Assembly: GCF_030269905.1 (NCBI RefSeq) | Contig: NZ_BSVC01000001.1 | Span: 682,001-746,000 of the forward strand | Direction of reading: 5' to 3' | Source: Pelosinus sp. IPA-1 | Lineage (GTDB): Bacteria > Bacillota > Negativicutes > DSM-13327 | DNA length: 64,000 nt | Shown: in pieces, positions 53,925 through 63,866 of the stretch | How positions within the stretch are numbered: position 1 is the first letter of the stretch | Layout: each line of letters opens with the position of its first letter | Translations under genes and position numbers: made by a program | Notes under the pieces: generated by a model | Told to the model about the DNA's origin: nothing | Seen by the model: the letters and a program-made list of their open reading frames with translations, nothing else | Database searches by the model: none

Positions 53925-54095
53925 CACTAACACCTCCATTTAATACTTAGGACTGAAAGTGATACTCTAGTTATATATAGTGTAACATAAATACGTTGAA
54001 AGTGATATAATAAATCCACTAATTTAGTTAAAAGGTAAATTGTAGGGGAAGAGGGAATAATATAATTAGGATCAGAATTGTAAGGAGGGGGTACT

Positions 54096-54611
54096 GTGGA
54101 ATCTACAGTGATGATTGCTAACATCGCATTTATTCTAGCTATTTTAGCTGGTGTTATAATGACAATAATCGGTTTACCTGGTAATCTTCTTATTCTTTTG
54201 ACGGGCCTTTTATATGGGTATTATGACCATTTTGATAAGATGGACTATGCTGTTTTGGTGATTGTACTGGGAATTTTTATTATTGCTGAAATCCTTGAAT
54301 TTGTTGCAGGGGTAGTCGGGGCAAAAAAAGAAAAAGCCTCTAAACGGGCAATGTTTGCCACGTTTATCGGCACTATAGTAGGAGGCATATGGGGGACGGC
54401 CATTTTACCAGTGATCGGCTCTTTATTGGGGGCGTTATGTGGGGCTTTTATTGCAACTGCCTTGGCAGAATACAGCAAAACAAAAGACCTAGAACAAGCT
54501 AAAAGAGTAGGGAAAAGCGTATTGAAAGGGCAGATTATTGCGATCATTATTAAATCGACAGCTGCCGTTAGTATGGCAATACTATTATTGTATCAACTGA
54601 ACTGGCATTAA
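54096..54611 (+). CDS. DUF456 membrane protein
   Basis: 171 aa with about four or five membrane segments. The glycine-rich repeats GLPGNLLILLTGLLYG, EFVAGVVGAKKEKASKRA and GTIVGGIWGTAILPVIGSLLGALCGAF are typical of DUF456. GTG start after GGAGGGGG. The function of the family is unknown. Confidence 0.87.
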   Translation: MESTVMIANIAFILAILAGVIMTIIGLPGNLLILLTGLLYGYYDHFDKMDYAVLVIVLGIFIIAEILEFVAGVVGAKKEKASKRAMFATFIGTIVGGIWGTAILPVIGSLLGALCGAFIATALAEYSKTKDLEQAKRVGKSVLKGQIIAIIIKSTAAVSMAILLLYQLNWH

Positions 54612-54626
54612 GACGAAAGTGACAAG

Positions 54627-55325
54627 TTAGTCTAATTTACTGCCTTTGGCACTGAGGAAAAGCTGACCCTTGGAATCAATCACTCCATACATAACTTGGG
54701 AAGCACTTTTTATATTTTGTTGTACTAATTGCTTTTCTAACCACTCATGGCTCAGGTTTTGTTTAGCTAGATTTTTTTCAATAATTTCTCCATCCATAAT
54801 AATTTCGATAGGAAGGGTAGGATTGGGGAGATGGATATTCATATCGCTTTTGGTTAATGGTTGAGAGGCAGATTTTTTTATAATACTCATTTCTCCTGTT
54901 GTCTCAAGAATGGCATATTGTACTTCACTTATATCTACAATATCTTTTCCGCGTAACATAGCATTTAGTTCATCTAGATCAAATCGTAAGGGTCTCATAT
55001 TTTCTTTGATGATACGACCATCTTCAATAATTATGCTGGGAGAACCTTCAATCAACTTTCTAAAAGGACGGCTTTTTAATGTACAAACTGATATTAAGTA
55101 AGTAAGCACCACAAATAGTACCAGGTCATAATAACTACTCCATAATTTATCAGGATCAGCTGCTGCTATAGTACCTGCAAGTGATCCTATGGTGATACCG
55201 CTGACATATTCGTAAAAAGTTAACTGTCCGACTTGGCTTTTGTCAAGAAGACGGGTAAAGATCAGTAAAGTAATAAAAACCAAAGTGGTTTGCCAGGTAT
55301 CTTGTAGTAGGATATCCAAAGTCAT
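54627..55325 (-). CDS. DUF421 membrane protein (YetF/YrbG-like)
   Basis: 232 aa. Three N-terminal membrane segments lead to the soluble DUF421 domain (SPSIIIEDGRIIKENMRPLRFDLDELNAMLRGKDI, EIIMDGEIIEKNL). Members are often linked to spore or stress functions, but the biochemistry is unknown. GAGGAG fits the ATG at 55325. It converges with the DUF456 gene with only 15 bases between. Confidence 0.88.
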   Translation of the reverse strand: MTLDILLQDTWQTTLVFITLLIFTRLLDKSQVGQLTFYEYVSGITIGSLAGTIAAADPDKLWSSYYDLVLFVVLTYLISVCTLKSRPFRKLIEGSPSIIIEDGRIIKENMRPLRFDLDELNAMLRGKDIVDISEVQYAILETTGEMSIIKKSASQPLTKSDMNIHLPNPTLPIEIIMDGEIIEKNLAKQNLSHEWLEKQLVQQNIKSASQVMYGVIDSKGQLFLSAKGSKLD

Positions 55326-55435
55326 ATTGTCACATCTCCTCAAATTGCCATAATTATATGGGGTTAATATGAAACTTAGAAAAAACTTAGTAGAACAAAG
55401 TATTGTAATCGCACATAAAGTTAGGAGGAAGCAAG

Positions 55436-56623
55436 TTGTTTAATATTGTCAAGAAAATGCCAAAAGCCTTATGGATTGTTGTTTTGGCTCATGGCGTTAC
55501 TGATTTGTCTGCAGGTGCCTTGTTAGTGGCATTACCGTTTTTAAAAGCTAAATTCGCGTTAAGTTATGCAGAGGTTAGTGCAATTGCTCTTATGCAAAAT
55601 TTTACGTCGTCTGTTAGTCAGCCTTTATTTGGATATTTTAGTGATCGTAGCCCTCGCCCTTGGCTTATGCCAGTAGGGTGTTTACTTTCAGGGGTGGCTA
55701 TGGTCGCCTCTTTGCTAGTACCACATTACTATCTAACATTGCTGTTTACGGCAATTACGGGCCTTGGTATGGCAGCGTTTCATCCCGAGGCAGCCAAAAC
55801 AGCCAATCGCCTGAGTGGCAAAGCAAAAGGCAAAGGAGTCAGTTTATTTGCGGTGGGCGGTAATGGAGGTTTTGCTATCGGATCATTACTATTAGCTACC
55901 TTATTATATAGTGATGTTAGTGCAGGAGTTTTATTTTATATTGTCCCTTACGCTTTACTAGGAATTCCACTCATTCAAATGACTCGAAATTTACCAAAAC
56001 CAGAAGTCAAACAGGTTGGTAGCTTAAAAACTTTAAGAGCTTCTATTAATTGGCCCTTATTATCGCTGCTAGGGATGGTGTTATCAAGGTCAACAGTAGC
56101 GGCAGGCATTAGCACCTTTGTACCCCTATATTATGTATCTTACCTTCATGGTAGTGAGATGTATGCAAGTTCCCTACTAACCGTATATTTGGCGACTAGT
56201 GCCCTTGGAACACTAGTTGGTGGTGCGATGAGTGATCGGTTTGGCAGCAAACGTGTTATGCTATATTCTATTTTACCCATTTCTCTATTATTATATTTGT
56301 TTCCCATTGTCGGAGATGTTGGAGCATTTGTAGTACTATCATGCGCAAGTATATTATTATCAGCAACTTTTACTAGCAGTTTGGTGTTAGCACAAAAGAT
56401 GATGCCCAATAATGTAGGAATGGCCTCAGGGTTAACCATTGGTTTAAGTGTTGGTTTAGGTGCTATGGGAGTATTAGCCTTAGGCAAGGTGGCTGATATT
56501 TGGGGAATGCCCTTAATATTTACAATCTTAGCTTGTTTGCCTGTTGTTGGCTTTGTTTTGACCTTATTTGTAGAAGAACCTAGGGAAGAAATAGTAGGCT
56601 TGGTAGTGCAAGTTAGCAAGTAG
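55436..56623 (+). CDS. MFS transporter, fosmidomycin-resistance (Fsr) type
   Basis: 395 aa with 12 membrane segments. VLAHGVTDLSAGALLVALPFLK at the N-terminus, GYFSDRSPRPWLMPVG (loop 2-3 motif) and AAFHPEAAKTANRLSGKAKGKG match Fsr-like drug exporters. It starts at TTG seven bases after AGGAGGA. The substrate is unproven. Confidence 0.85.
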   Translation: MFNIVKKMPKALWIVVLAHGVTDLSAGALLVALPFLKAKFALSYAEVSAIALMQNFTSSVSQPLFGYFSDRSPRPWLMPVGCLLSGVAMVASLLVPHYYLTLLFTAITGLGMAAFHPEAAKTANRLSGKAKGKGVSLFAVGGNGGFAIGSLLLATLLYSDVSAGVLFYIVPYALLGIPLIQMTRNLPKPEVKQVGSLKTLRASINWPLLSLLGMVLSRSTVAAGISTFVPLYYVSYLHGSEMYASSLLTVYLATSALGTLVGGAMSDRFGSKRVMLYSILPISLLLYLFPIVGDVGAFVVLSCASILLSATFTSSLVLAQKMMPNNVGMASGLTIGLSVGLGAMGVLALGKVADIWGMPLIFTILACLPVVGFVLTLFVEEPREEIVGLVVQVSK

Positions 56624-56719
56624 TTAATTTATTACGTTATCGGCAAGCAAGTCCTATAGAAATACAAATCAGTATTCATGTATAATAAGATATAGGATAA
56701 AGCGATGAGGAGGATTTAT

Positions 56720-58159
56720 ATGTACGATATTTGTATTATTGGTGCTGGTACCGTGGGGGCTAATATAGCAAGAGAATTAGCAAAATATAAGATGAGTGTG
56801 TGTCTCTTAGAAAAAGAAGAAGATGTAAGCTGTGGAGCATCCAAAGCAAATAGTGGTATTGTTCATGGTGGATATTCTGATGAACCAGGCACAGTAAAGG
56901 CTGAGTTATGTGTCAAGGGAAATAGAATGTATGACCAATTAAATAAGGAGCTACATTTTGGGTATAGAGAAACTGGATCTATGGTTTTAGGTTTTCGTGA
57001 TGAGGATACGAAAACATTAGAAAAGCTATATCAATATGGCATCCAAAATGGAGTTGGAGGACTTTCCATCATAGATGGGGATAAGGTTAGAGAGATGGAA
57101 CCTTATGTAAGTAAAGATGTAAAAGCGGCACTTTATTGCGCCAATGCAGGGGTAACTTCCCCTTATGAGTTTGTGGTAGCCTTAATGGAAAATGCAGTAA
57201 CCAATGGGGTAGAATTAAAATTAAATACAGAAGTTACTGGTATAGAAAAAAGAGATGACTATTTTATCGTGTCCACCAATAAGGGAGAAATACGGGCAAG
57301 TTATGTAATTAATGCAGCGGGTGTATATAGCGATAAAATAGCAAGTATGGTAGGAATCGATGATTTTAAAATTACACCTCGGAGAGGTCAATATGTTCTT
57401 CTTGATAAAGAAGAGAACTATTTAGCTAGTTCCGTTATCTTTCAAGTTCCTACCGAACTCGGCAAGGGCATTCTTGTTACCACTACATATCACGGAAACC
57501 TAATGGTAGGTCCCAATGCAGAAGAGATTGATGATAAAGAGGATGTAAGTACGACAGAAGAGGCGCTAGAGTATATCGTAAAAACAGCAAGATTATCAGT
57601 ACCTGCTTTTAATATGAAAAAAGCAATCACATCATTTGCTGGCAATAGACCTGTTTCCAACAAAAAAGATTGGGTGATTGAGGAAAGTCGTGTAGGACGC
57701 TTTATAAATTTAGTTGGTATTGATTCTCCAGGGTTAACTGCTTCCCCAGCAATTGCATTAAAGGTCGTTGAAATACTTAAGAATGCTGGTTTAAATTTTA
57801 TCAATAAACCTGATTTCGAACCAAATCGTAAACCAATTATCAAAGTGAAAGAGGAAGCATTCAAAGGTGATATAAATGCTGAAAATCCTGATGAACATAT
57901 CATTTGTAGGTGCGAGCAAGTAACAGAAGCTGAAATAGTTGATGCCTTACATAGAGACCTGCCCATAAAATCAATAGATGCCATAAAAAGACGTACCCGC
58001 GCTGGTATGGGCAGATGTCAAGGTGCATTTTGTCGTTCACGGGTAAAAGAAATTATTGCTCGGGAGCTTATGATTCCAATAGATGAAGTAACGCAAAGGG
58101 GAAAAGACTCTCCAGGTTTACCTCAAAGAGTAAAACGTGGAGACTATACGAAGTTATAG
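56720..58159 (+). CDS. FAD-dependent oxidoreductase with C-terminal BFD-type iron-sulfur domain
   Basis: 479 aa. The FAD site ICIIGAGTVGANIARELAKY opens a GlpA/LhgO-like domain (SGIVHGGYSDEPGTVKAELC). The C-terminal region carries four cysteines, HIICRCEQVTEAEIV and GMGRCQGAFCRSRV, as in the BFD-like [2Fe-2S] domain of anaerobic glycerol-3-phosphate dehydrogenases. The product may oxidise glycerol 3-phosphate or a hydroxy acid. GAGGAGG fits the ATG at 56720. Confidence 0.85.
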   Translation: MYDICIIGAGTVGANIARELAKYKMSVCLLEKEEDVSCGASKANSGIVHGGYSDEPGTVKAELCVKGNRMYDQLNKELHFGYRETGSMVLGFRDEDTKTLEKLYQYGIQNGVGGLSIIDGDKVREMEPYVSKDVKAALYCANAGVTSPYEFVVALMENAVTNGVELKLNTEVTGIEKRDDYFIVSTNKGEIRASYVINAAGVYSDKIASMVGIDDFKITPRRGQYVLLDKEENYLASSVIFQVPTELGKGILVTTTYHGNLMVGPNAEEIDDKEDVSTTEEALEYIVKTARLSVPAFNMKKAITSFAGNRPVSNKKDWVIEESRVGRFINLVGIDSPGLTASPAIALKVVEILKNAGLNFINKPDFEPNRKPIIKVKEEAFKGDINAENPDEHIICRCEQVTEAEIVDALHRDLPIKSIDAIKRRTRAGMGRCQGAFCRSRVKEIIARELMIPIDEVTQRGKDSPGLPQRVKRGDYTKL

Positions 58160-58167
58160 GCTTGTCT

Positions 58168-58216
58168 ATAATAAATAGCCTTGGCACTTTTCATGTCAAG
58201 GCTATTTATTTAATTG
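58168..58216 (+). terminator. Terminator after the flavoprotein gene
   Basis: AATAAATAGCCTTG and CAAGGCTATTTATT form a perfect 14-bp stem, followed by TAATTG. U-rich within the stem end. Confidence 0.75.
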
Positions 58217-58295
58217 AGTGTGTAGTAAGCACAATAGTATAAAAACGCCACTTATAAATTGAAGTTTTGAACGTGGTATTAAAAAAGGAGAAAAT

Positions 58296-58760
58296 ATGAA
58301 AATTAATTTTACTAAGAAAGAATATCAAACTCTATTAGATATGCTTTACGCAGCGGATTGGATGTTACATGCTCATTCAGAAGAAAAAGGTGACGAAACA
58401 AGTGCTTACCAAGAACTAGGACAAAAAGTAATGGCAGCAGCGAACGAATTTGGTATGGAAAATCTGATAGAAAAAAATGATAAAACAGGTGAAATCTATC
58501 TTAATAAGGAGTTTACAACAAATTCTAACATTGTAAAACATCTTGAAAAATATGAAAATGCTACTTTTTGGGAAGAGTTAATTGAAAGATTAGCAAGACG
58601 AGATTTTATAGATACCTATGGTGAAATGAATATTCTACAAATGGCGATTAATGAGCGATTTGAAAAAGAGATGGTTTTTCATAAAAAATACGATGAAGAA
58701 TTTGGTGAGAATGGTTTAAAAAACATTAAAGTATCTTCTAGTAATAAAGGTGATAACTAA
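58296..58760 (+). CDS. Hypothetical protein, 154 aa
   Basis: No family recognised. It is acidic and predicted to be helical, with N-terminal INFTKKEYQTLLDMLYAADWMLHAH and many Glu/Lys, no membrane segment and no cysteine. An AAAAGGAG site precedes the ATG. It lies upstream of nifJ with 237 bases of AT-rich sequence between, in which no clear promoter or hairpin was identified. The composition and ribosome site support a real gene. Confidence 0.75.
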   Translation: MKINFTKKEYQTLLDMLYAADWMLHAHSEEKGDETSAYQELGQKVMAAANEFGMENLIEKNDKTGEIYLNKEFTTNSNIVKHLEKYENATFWEELIERLARRDFIDTYGEMNILQMAINERFEKEMVFHKKYDEEFGENGLKNIKVSSSNKGDN

Positions 58761-58997
58761 AAAGAATAAAACTATATTTTCTGGTTATCAGAAAATTTGG
58801 TAAATGTCAATAAAATTATTAAAAAAAATAAAATATTTTTTATTGGTATATAGGAGTTTTAAAATTAATGTCGAATGTAATCTGAGTATAAAATTGTGGT
58901 GAAGTAAAAATGGTGTAAAACAATATTATAATTCATGAATATTGTATACATTTTACTTGTCGCATTTAGTAACATAAAGAGAAAGAAGGAGATACTT

Positions 58998-61900
58998 ATG
59001 AGAAAAATGAAGACGATGGATGGGAATACTGCAGCAGCTTATATTTCTTATGCCTTTACAGACGTGGCGGCAATCTTCCCAATTACACCATCCTCACCTA
59101 TGGCAGAAGCCGTTGATGAATGGTCAGCTCAGGGTAAGAAAAATCTTTTTGGCCAAACTGTAAAAGTTATGGAAATGCAGTCAGAGGCTGGTGCAGCCGG
59201 TGCAGTGCATGGTTCTTTGCAAGCAGGTGCGTTAACTACTACATATACGGCATCACAAGGTCTTTTGCTAATGATTCCTAACATGTATAAGGTAGCTGGA
59301 GAGTTGTTGCCAGCTGTATTCCATGTTAGTGCTAGAGCATTGGCTACAAATGCTCTCAATATATTTGGCGATCATCAAGATGTTATGGCTGCTAGACAAA
59401 CTGGCTGTGCTTTACTTGCTGAAAGTAGTGTACAAGAAGTTATGGATTTAAGCGCTGTAGCTCATTTATCAGCATTAAAAGGAAAAGTTCCTTTCATCAA
59501 CTTCTTTGATGGATTTAGAACATCCCATGAAATTCAAAAGATCGAAACCATCGAATATGATGAATTAGCAAAACTCTTAGATCAGAATGCTGTTGATTCT
59601 TTCAGAAGAAATGCATTGAATCCTGATCATCCAGTTCTTCGCGGTACTGCACAAAATCCTGATATTTATTTCCAAGAAAGAGAAGTTTCCAATAAATATT
59701 ACGATGCTTTACCAGAAATCGTAGAAAACTACATGGCTGAAATTAATAAAATTACAGGCAGAAATTATCATCTTTTCAATTACTATGGTGCGCCAGATGC
59801 AGACAGAATGATTATTGCTATGGGTTCCGCATGTGAAGCAATTGAAGAAACTGTAGATTATTTGAATGCAAATGGCGAAAAAGTTGGTTTATTGAATGTT
59901 CACTTATACAGACCATTCTCTATCGAACATTTCTTCAAATATATTCCTGAAACTGTTAAGAAAATTGCTGTTCTTGATAGAACAAAAGAACCTGGTTCTT
60001 TAGCTGAACCATTATACCTTGATGTAAAAACTGCTTTCTATAATCGTGCATCACGCCCTGTAATTGTCGGCGGTAGATACGGTTTAGGTTCTAAGGATGT
60101 AGTACCAGCTCATATCGTTGCTGTTTATGAAAATCTAAAAGCAAGTGAACCTAAAGATGGCTTTACTTTCGGTATTGTTGATGATGTAACTTTCAAATCT
60201 CTGCCAACTGCTGCAGATGTTGATACAACTCCTGAAGGAACAAAAGCTTGTAAGTTCTGGGGTCTTGGTTCTGATGGTACAGTTGGTGCTAACAAGAGTG
60301 CGATTAAAATCATCGGTGATAAAACAGACATGTATGCACAAGCATATTTCGCTTATGATTCTAAAAAATCAGGTGGTATCACAGTATCTCACCTTAGATT
60401 TGGTAAAAAACCAATTAAGTCTCCTTATTTGATTAACAAAGCTGATTTTGTTGCTTGTCATAACCAATCCTATGTTGATAAATATGACGTATTGGCTGGT
60501 TTAAAACCAAATGGCAATTTCTTATTGAATTGTATTTGGGACCAAGACGAGTTAGAAGAAAAATTACCAGGTTTCATGAAACGTTATATTGCAGTAAACA
60601 ACATCAATTTCTATACATTGAATGCAGTTAAAATTGCGCAAGAAATTGGTTTGGGCGGCAGAATCAATATGATTATGCAATCCGCATTCTTTAAAATTGC
60701 ACATATCATTCCAGTTGAAGATGCTGTTAACTATCTAAAAGACGCAGTTGTAGGTTCTTATGGTAATAAAGGTCAAAAAGTAATTGATATGAACAATGCT
60801 GCAATTGATAAAGGCGTAGAATCAATTGTAAAGGTAACAATTCCAGAAAGCTGGAAGAATGCTGCTGATAGCAAAAAAGATGCAGCACTATTTGCTTGTG
60901 CTTGCAGTTCTGAAGCTAAGAAAGAAGTACCTGAATTTATCGAAAAAATCCTTGTGCCAATGAATAGACAAGAAGGCGATTCATTGCCAGTTAGTGCTTT
61001 CGTTGGTAGCATGGAAGATGGTACATTCCCACTTGGAACATCTGCTTATGAAAAACGTGGTATTGCGATTAATGTTCCTGAATGGCAAATGGATAAATGT
61101 ATCCAATGTAATCAGTGCGCATTTGTATGTCCACATGCTGTAATCAGACCTGTTCTAGTGAATGAAGAGGAAATGAAAAATGCTCCAGAAGGATTTACTG
61201 CAAAAGCCGCGGTCGGCGCTAAAGACTTGCAGTTTAGATTAGCAATTTCCCCTCTTGATTGTACTGGTTGTGGAAACTGTGCTGAAGTTTGCCCTGCAAA
61301 AGAAAAAGCATTAATCATGAAACCACTTGATACGCAAATGAATGAAGTACCATTGTGGGATCATCTAGACAATATTTCGAAAAAAGAAAATCCTATGAAT
61401 AAGAATACTGTTAAGGGAAGCCAATTCGAGCAGCCTTTATTAGAATTCTCTGGTGCTTGTGCAGGTTGTGGTGAAACTCCTTACGTTAAACTTGTTACCC
61501 AATTGTTCGGTGATAGAATGATGGTTGCTAACGCTACTGGTTGTACATCTATCTGGGGCGGAAGTGCTCCGTCGATACCATATACAACAAATAATGAAGG
61601 ACATGGTCCAGCTTGGGCTAACTCCCTATTTGAAGATAATGCTGAATTTGGTCTTGGTATGCATTTAGGCGTAAAAGCGTTAAGAGAAAAATTAGCTGCT
61701 ACAGTGAAAGAAGCTATGGAACTCAACGTTAGTGCAGAGCTAAAAGCTGCTTTGGCAGATTGGTTAGATCATAAGGATAGCGGTGAAGCAAGTCGTTTGA
61801 GAGCTGATCGTGTCACTGCCCTTGTTGCTGCGGAAAAAGGCGACAATGCAATATTGAACGAAATTGATAAAAACAAAGATTTCTTAGTTAAGAGATCACA

Positions 61901-62540
61901 ATGGATCTTCGGTGGCGACGGCTGGGCTTACGATATCGGCTACGGCGGTTTAGATCACGTGTTAGCGTCTGGAGAAGATGTAAATGTTTTAGTACTTGAT
62001 ACTGAAATCTATTCAAATACTGGCGGTCAAGCTTCTAAATCAACTCCTGCCGCAGCGATTGCTCAATTTGCTGCTAGCGGAAAAATGACGAAGAAAAAAG
62101 ATCTTGGTATGATGGCTATGAGTTATGGCTATGTGTATGTAGCGCAGATTGCTATGGGTGCTGATAAAAATCAAGCATTAAAAGCAATTGCTGAAGCAGA
62201 AGCATATCCAGGTCCATCCCTTGTAATTGCATATGCTCCTTGTATCAGCCACGGTTTAAGAAAAGGCATGGGCTTTAGCCAACTTGAAATTAAAAATGCT
62301 GTAGAATGCGGATATTGGGGCATGTACAGATATAACCCAGCATTGAAAGATCAAGACAAGAACCCGTTCATTCTGGACTCCAAAGAACCAACAGCTAATT
62401 TCCAAGAATTCTTGATGGGCGAAGTAAGATTTGCATCCCTTAAGAAACAATACCCAGAAACAGCTGAAGCATTATTTGCGAAAACAGAAAAAGACGCTAA
62501 AGAAAGATTGGCAACGTATAAAAGACTTGCTCAATCATAA
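58998..62540 (+). CDS. nifJ: Pyruvate:ferredoxin (flavodoxin) oxidoreductase
   Basis: 1180 aa, one-chain homodimeric PFOR. KTMDGNTAAAYISYAFTDVA starts the pyruvate domain. Two [4Fe-4S] ferredoxin motifs are at CIQCNQCAFVCPHAV and CTGCGNCAEVCPAKE. The proximal cluster and TPP domain show CAGCGETPYVKL, ATGCTSIWGG, GGDGWAYDIGYGGLDHV and DTEIYSNTGGQASKSTP. It converts pyruvate and CoA to acetyl-CoA, CO2 and reduced ferredoxin, central in anaerobes. The frame opens at 58935, but AAGGAG fits the ATG at 58998. Confidence 0.97.
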   Translation: MRKMKTMDGNTAAAYISYAFTDVAAIFPITPSSPMAEAVDEWSAQGKKNLFGQTVKVMEMQSEAGAAGAVHGSLQAGALTTTYTASQGLLLMIPNMYKVAGELLPAVFHVSARALATNALNIFGDHQDVMAARQTGCALLAESSVQEVMDLSAVAHLSALKGKVPFINFFDGFRTSHEIQKIETIEYDELAKLLDQNAVDSFRRNALNPDHPVLRGTAQNPDIYFQEREVSNKYYDALPEIVENYMAEINKITGRNYHLFNYYGAPDADRMIIAMGSACEAIEETVDYLNANGEKVGLLNVHLYRPFSIEHFFKYIPETVKKIAVLDRTKEPGSLAEPLYLDVKTAFYNRASRPVIVGGRYGLGSKDVVPAHIVAVYENLKASEPKDGFTFGIVDDVTFKSLPTAADVDTTPEGTKACKFWGLGSDGTVGANKSAIKIIGDKTDMYAQAYFAYDSKKSGGITVSHLRFGKKPIKSPYLINKADFVACHNQSYVDKYDVLAGLKPNGNFLLNCIWDQDELEEKLPGFMKRYIAVNNINFYTLNAVKIAQEIGLGGRINMIMQSAFFKIAHIIPVEDAVNYLKDAVVGSYGNKGQKVIDMNNAAIDKGVESIVKVTIPESWKNAADSKKDAALFACACSSEAKKEVPEFIEKILVPMNRQEGDSLPVSAFVGSMEDGTFPLGTSAYEKRGIAINVPEWQMDKCIQCNQCAFVCPHAVIRPVLVNEEEMKNAPEGFTAKAAVGAKDLQFRLAISPLDCTGCGNCAEVCPAKEKALIMKPLDTQMNEVPLWDHLDNISKKENPMNKNTVKGSQFEQPLLEFSGACAGCGETPYVKLVTQLFGDRMMVANATGCTSIWGGSAPSIPYTTNNEGHGPAWANSLFEDNAEFGLGMHLGVKALREKLAATVKEAMELNVSAELKAALADWLDHKDSGEASRLRADRVTALVAAEKGDNAILNEIDKNKDFLVKRSQWIFGGDGWAYDIGYGGLDHVLASGEDVNVLVLDTEIYSNTGGQASKSTPAAAIAQFAASGKMTKKKDLGMMAMSYGYVYVAQIAMGADKNQALKAIAEAEAYPGPSLVIAYAPCISHGLRKGMGFSQLEIKNAVECGYWGMYRYNPALKDQDKNPFILDSKEPTANFQEFLMGEVRFASLKKQYPETAEALFAKTEKDAKERLATYKRLAQS

Positions 62541-62565
62541 GAAGTAAAAAGTAACTCCTTCGAAT

Positions 62566-62616
62566 ATAAGAGGCATTTGATAGCTCGCTATGCGAGCCGT
62601 CAAATGCCTCTTTGTT
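62566..62616 (+). terminator. Terminator after nifJ
   Basis: A 13-bp outer stem (AAGAGGCATTTGA and complement) encloses a second perfect stem GCTCG-CTATG-CGAGC, followed by TTTGTTCT. Confidence 0.82.
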
Positions 62617-62645
62617 CTATAATCAGAAAGTATAAGTTTTTTGGG

Positions 62646-62800
62646 GTAAAACCACTGAACCACAAAGATGCAATGCAGCACACAAAAGAGCACGTTAAAC
62701 ACAGAGAACACAAAGATGAACAAAGAACACAGAGACATTTTCTACCCCTTTGTGTTCTCCGTGTCCGCAAAGCGGCTTTGTGTCTTTGTGTTTCAAAACG
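62646..62800. repeat. CACAGAG/CTTTGTG-rich inverted repeat, copy 2
   Basis: The left half is rich in ACACAGAG and CACAAAG units and the right half in CTTTGTGTTCTCCGTG and CTTTGTGTC units, giving a long imperfect hairpin. It resembles the element at 21457-21545 in style but not in detail. Reading frames within it on both strands are artefacts of the repeats. The rest of the gap to 62998 is AT-rich and empty. Confidence 0.55.
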
Positions 62801-62998
62801 TTTATTTAAAAAAGGACGCGAAGCGTTTTTCTTATGGCGTTCAATTATTGAGATACTTTTTGTATTAAAAAAAGTGTAACATATCAAGAAAAATATTGTA
62901 TAATTATATCCAATACTAGATTAAAATTACGCTTCTGCATTTAAATTTAGTGTTAGAAGCATATAATACTATTTTTAGATTAAGGAGGTTATATAATT

Positions 62999-63628
62999 AT
63001 GGATATTATATACCGTACTGGAAGAGAAGAAGATAGTCTCAAAATTGCTGAAGGAATCGATCGTGCATCAGGTGGCATTGTAGAATTTTTGTTTCATGAT
63101 TTGCTAGATCAATATACGCCCACCCAAGTAATGGCGAAATCAATAAAAGAAAAGCAGGGAACTGATTCCTATGAAAATGCAATTGTTGCAGAGTATCAAG
63201 GGAATATTGTAGGCATTGTTTATTCTTATTCAGCCCGATATCATGGCATTACCGATAATACTAGAAGTTTCTTTCCTAATGACCGACTCACATTTCTAAA
63301 AGATTTCTATAATTCGCGAGTTGAGGATAGCTGGTTTTTAGATTCCATTTATGTAGATGGTGCATTTCGTGGCACAGGTATTGGGAGTAAATTAATTGAA
63401 TTGACAAAGCAAAGAGCAAAAGACAATGGGTATAACAGACTAAGTTTAATGGTGATGGCTGATAATGCAGTAGCAAGACGAACCTATGAACGCAATCAAT
63501 TCGAAATTGTAAAACATATCGATGTGCAAGAACATAGATTAATTCCTCATAAAGGTGGAATCTATCTACTGGTCAGTAACCTGAATGACAACATCTCCGA
63601 TAATGAAAAGTTAGGCATCATGACTTGA
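62999..63628 (+). CDS. GNAT-family N-acetyltransferase
   Basis: 209 aa. The acetyl-CoA site is at FLDSIYVDGAFRGTGIGSKLIELT, with LSLMVMADNAVARRTYERNQF (motif B). The N-terminus DIIYRTGREEDSLKIAEGID is also family-like. AAGGAGG precedes the ATG. The substrate cannot be told. The last codons overlap a promoter that reads into the putative 6S RNA. Confidence 0.88.
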   Translation: MDIIYRTGREEDSLKIAEGIDRASGGIVEFLFHDLLDQYTPTQVMAKSIKEKQGTDSYENAIVAEYQGNIVGIVYSYSARYHGITDNTRSFFPNDRLTFLKDFYNSRVEDSWFLDSIYVDGAFRGTGIGSKLIELTKQRAKDNGYNRLSLMVMADNAVARRTYERNQFEIVKHIDVQEHRLIPHKGGIYLLVSNLNDNISDNEKLGIMT

Positions 63629-63653
63629 TTTTCTGACAATTCTGTGATATTAT
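63625..63653 (+). promoter_or_regulatory. Promoter of the putative 6S RNA
   Basis: TTGATT (63625-63630) and TATTAT (63648-63653) with a 17-base spacer overlap the acetyltransferase stop and would start an RNA near 63660. Confidence 0.5.
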
Positions 63654-63663
63654 ACGAAATGTA

Positions 63664-63858
63664 AAACGATAGTATTTCTAGGGTACACGTTACTCTTAGC
63701 TATGTTCAACCGACTCATCGATTTTGGGAGCCTACGATTATGTAGCTATCACGCCTCCTAGGAGAGGACGGTAAAAGCATGATTTTTAAAGCACCCACCT
63801 GCTGGATAGCGGGGTTTGAACATAGCAGGAAAACGATAAATTGGATGTACTATCTTTA
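63664..63858 (+). ncRNA. ssrS: Probable 6S RNA
   Basis: About 190 nt without a reading frame. The ends pair (GATAGTA at 63668 with TACTATC ending 63854). A strong inner stem joins GCTATGTTCAACC (63699) with GGTTTGAACATAGC. The middle opens into a large bubble, with the small hairpin CCTGCT-GGAT-AGCGGG on the 3' side and CTAC-GATTAT-GTAG on the 5' side. Size and rod-with-bubble shape match 6S RNA, the RNA polymerase-binding regulator. The call rests on shape, not on alignment. Confidence 0.55.
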
Positions 63859-63866
63859 TAAGTTTT

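Noticed and set aside
62577-62887. Overlapping reading frames of about 66-100 codons on both strands after nifJ
   Set aside because: They lie within the terminator and the CACAGAG/CTTTGTG inverted repeat, have repeat-driven composition and lack ribosome sites.
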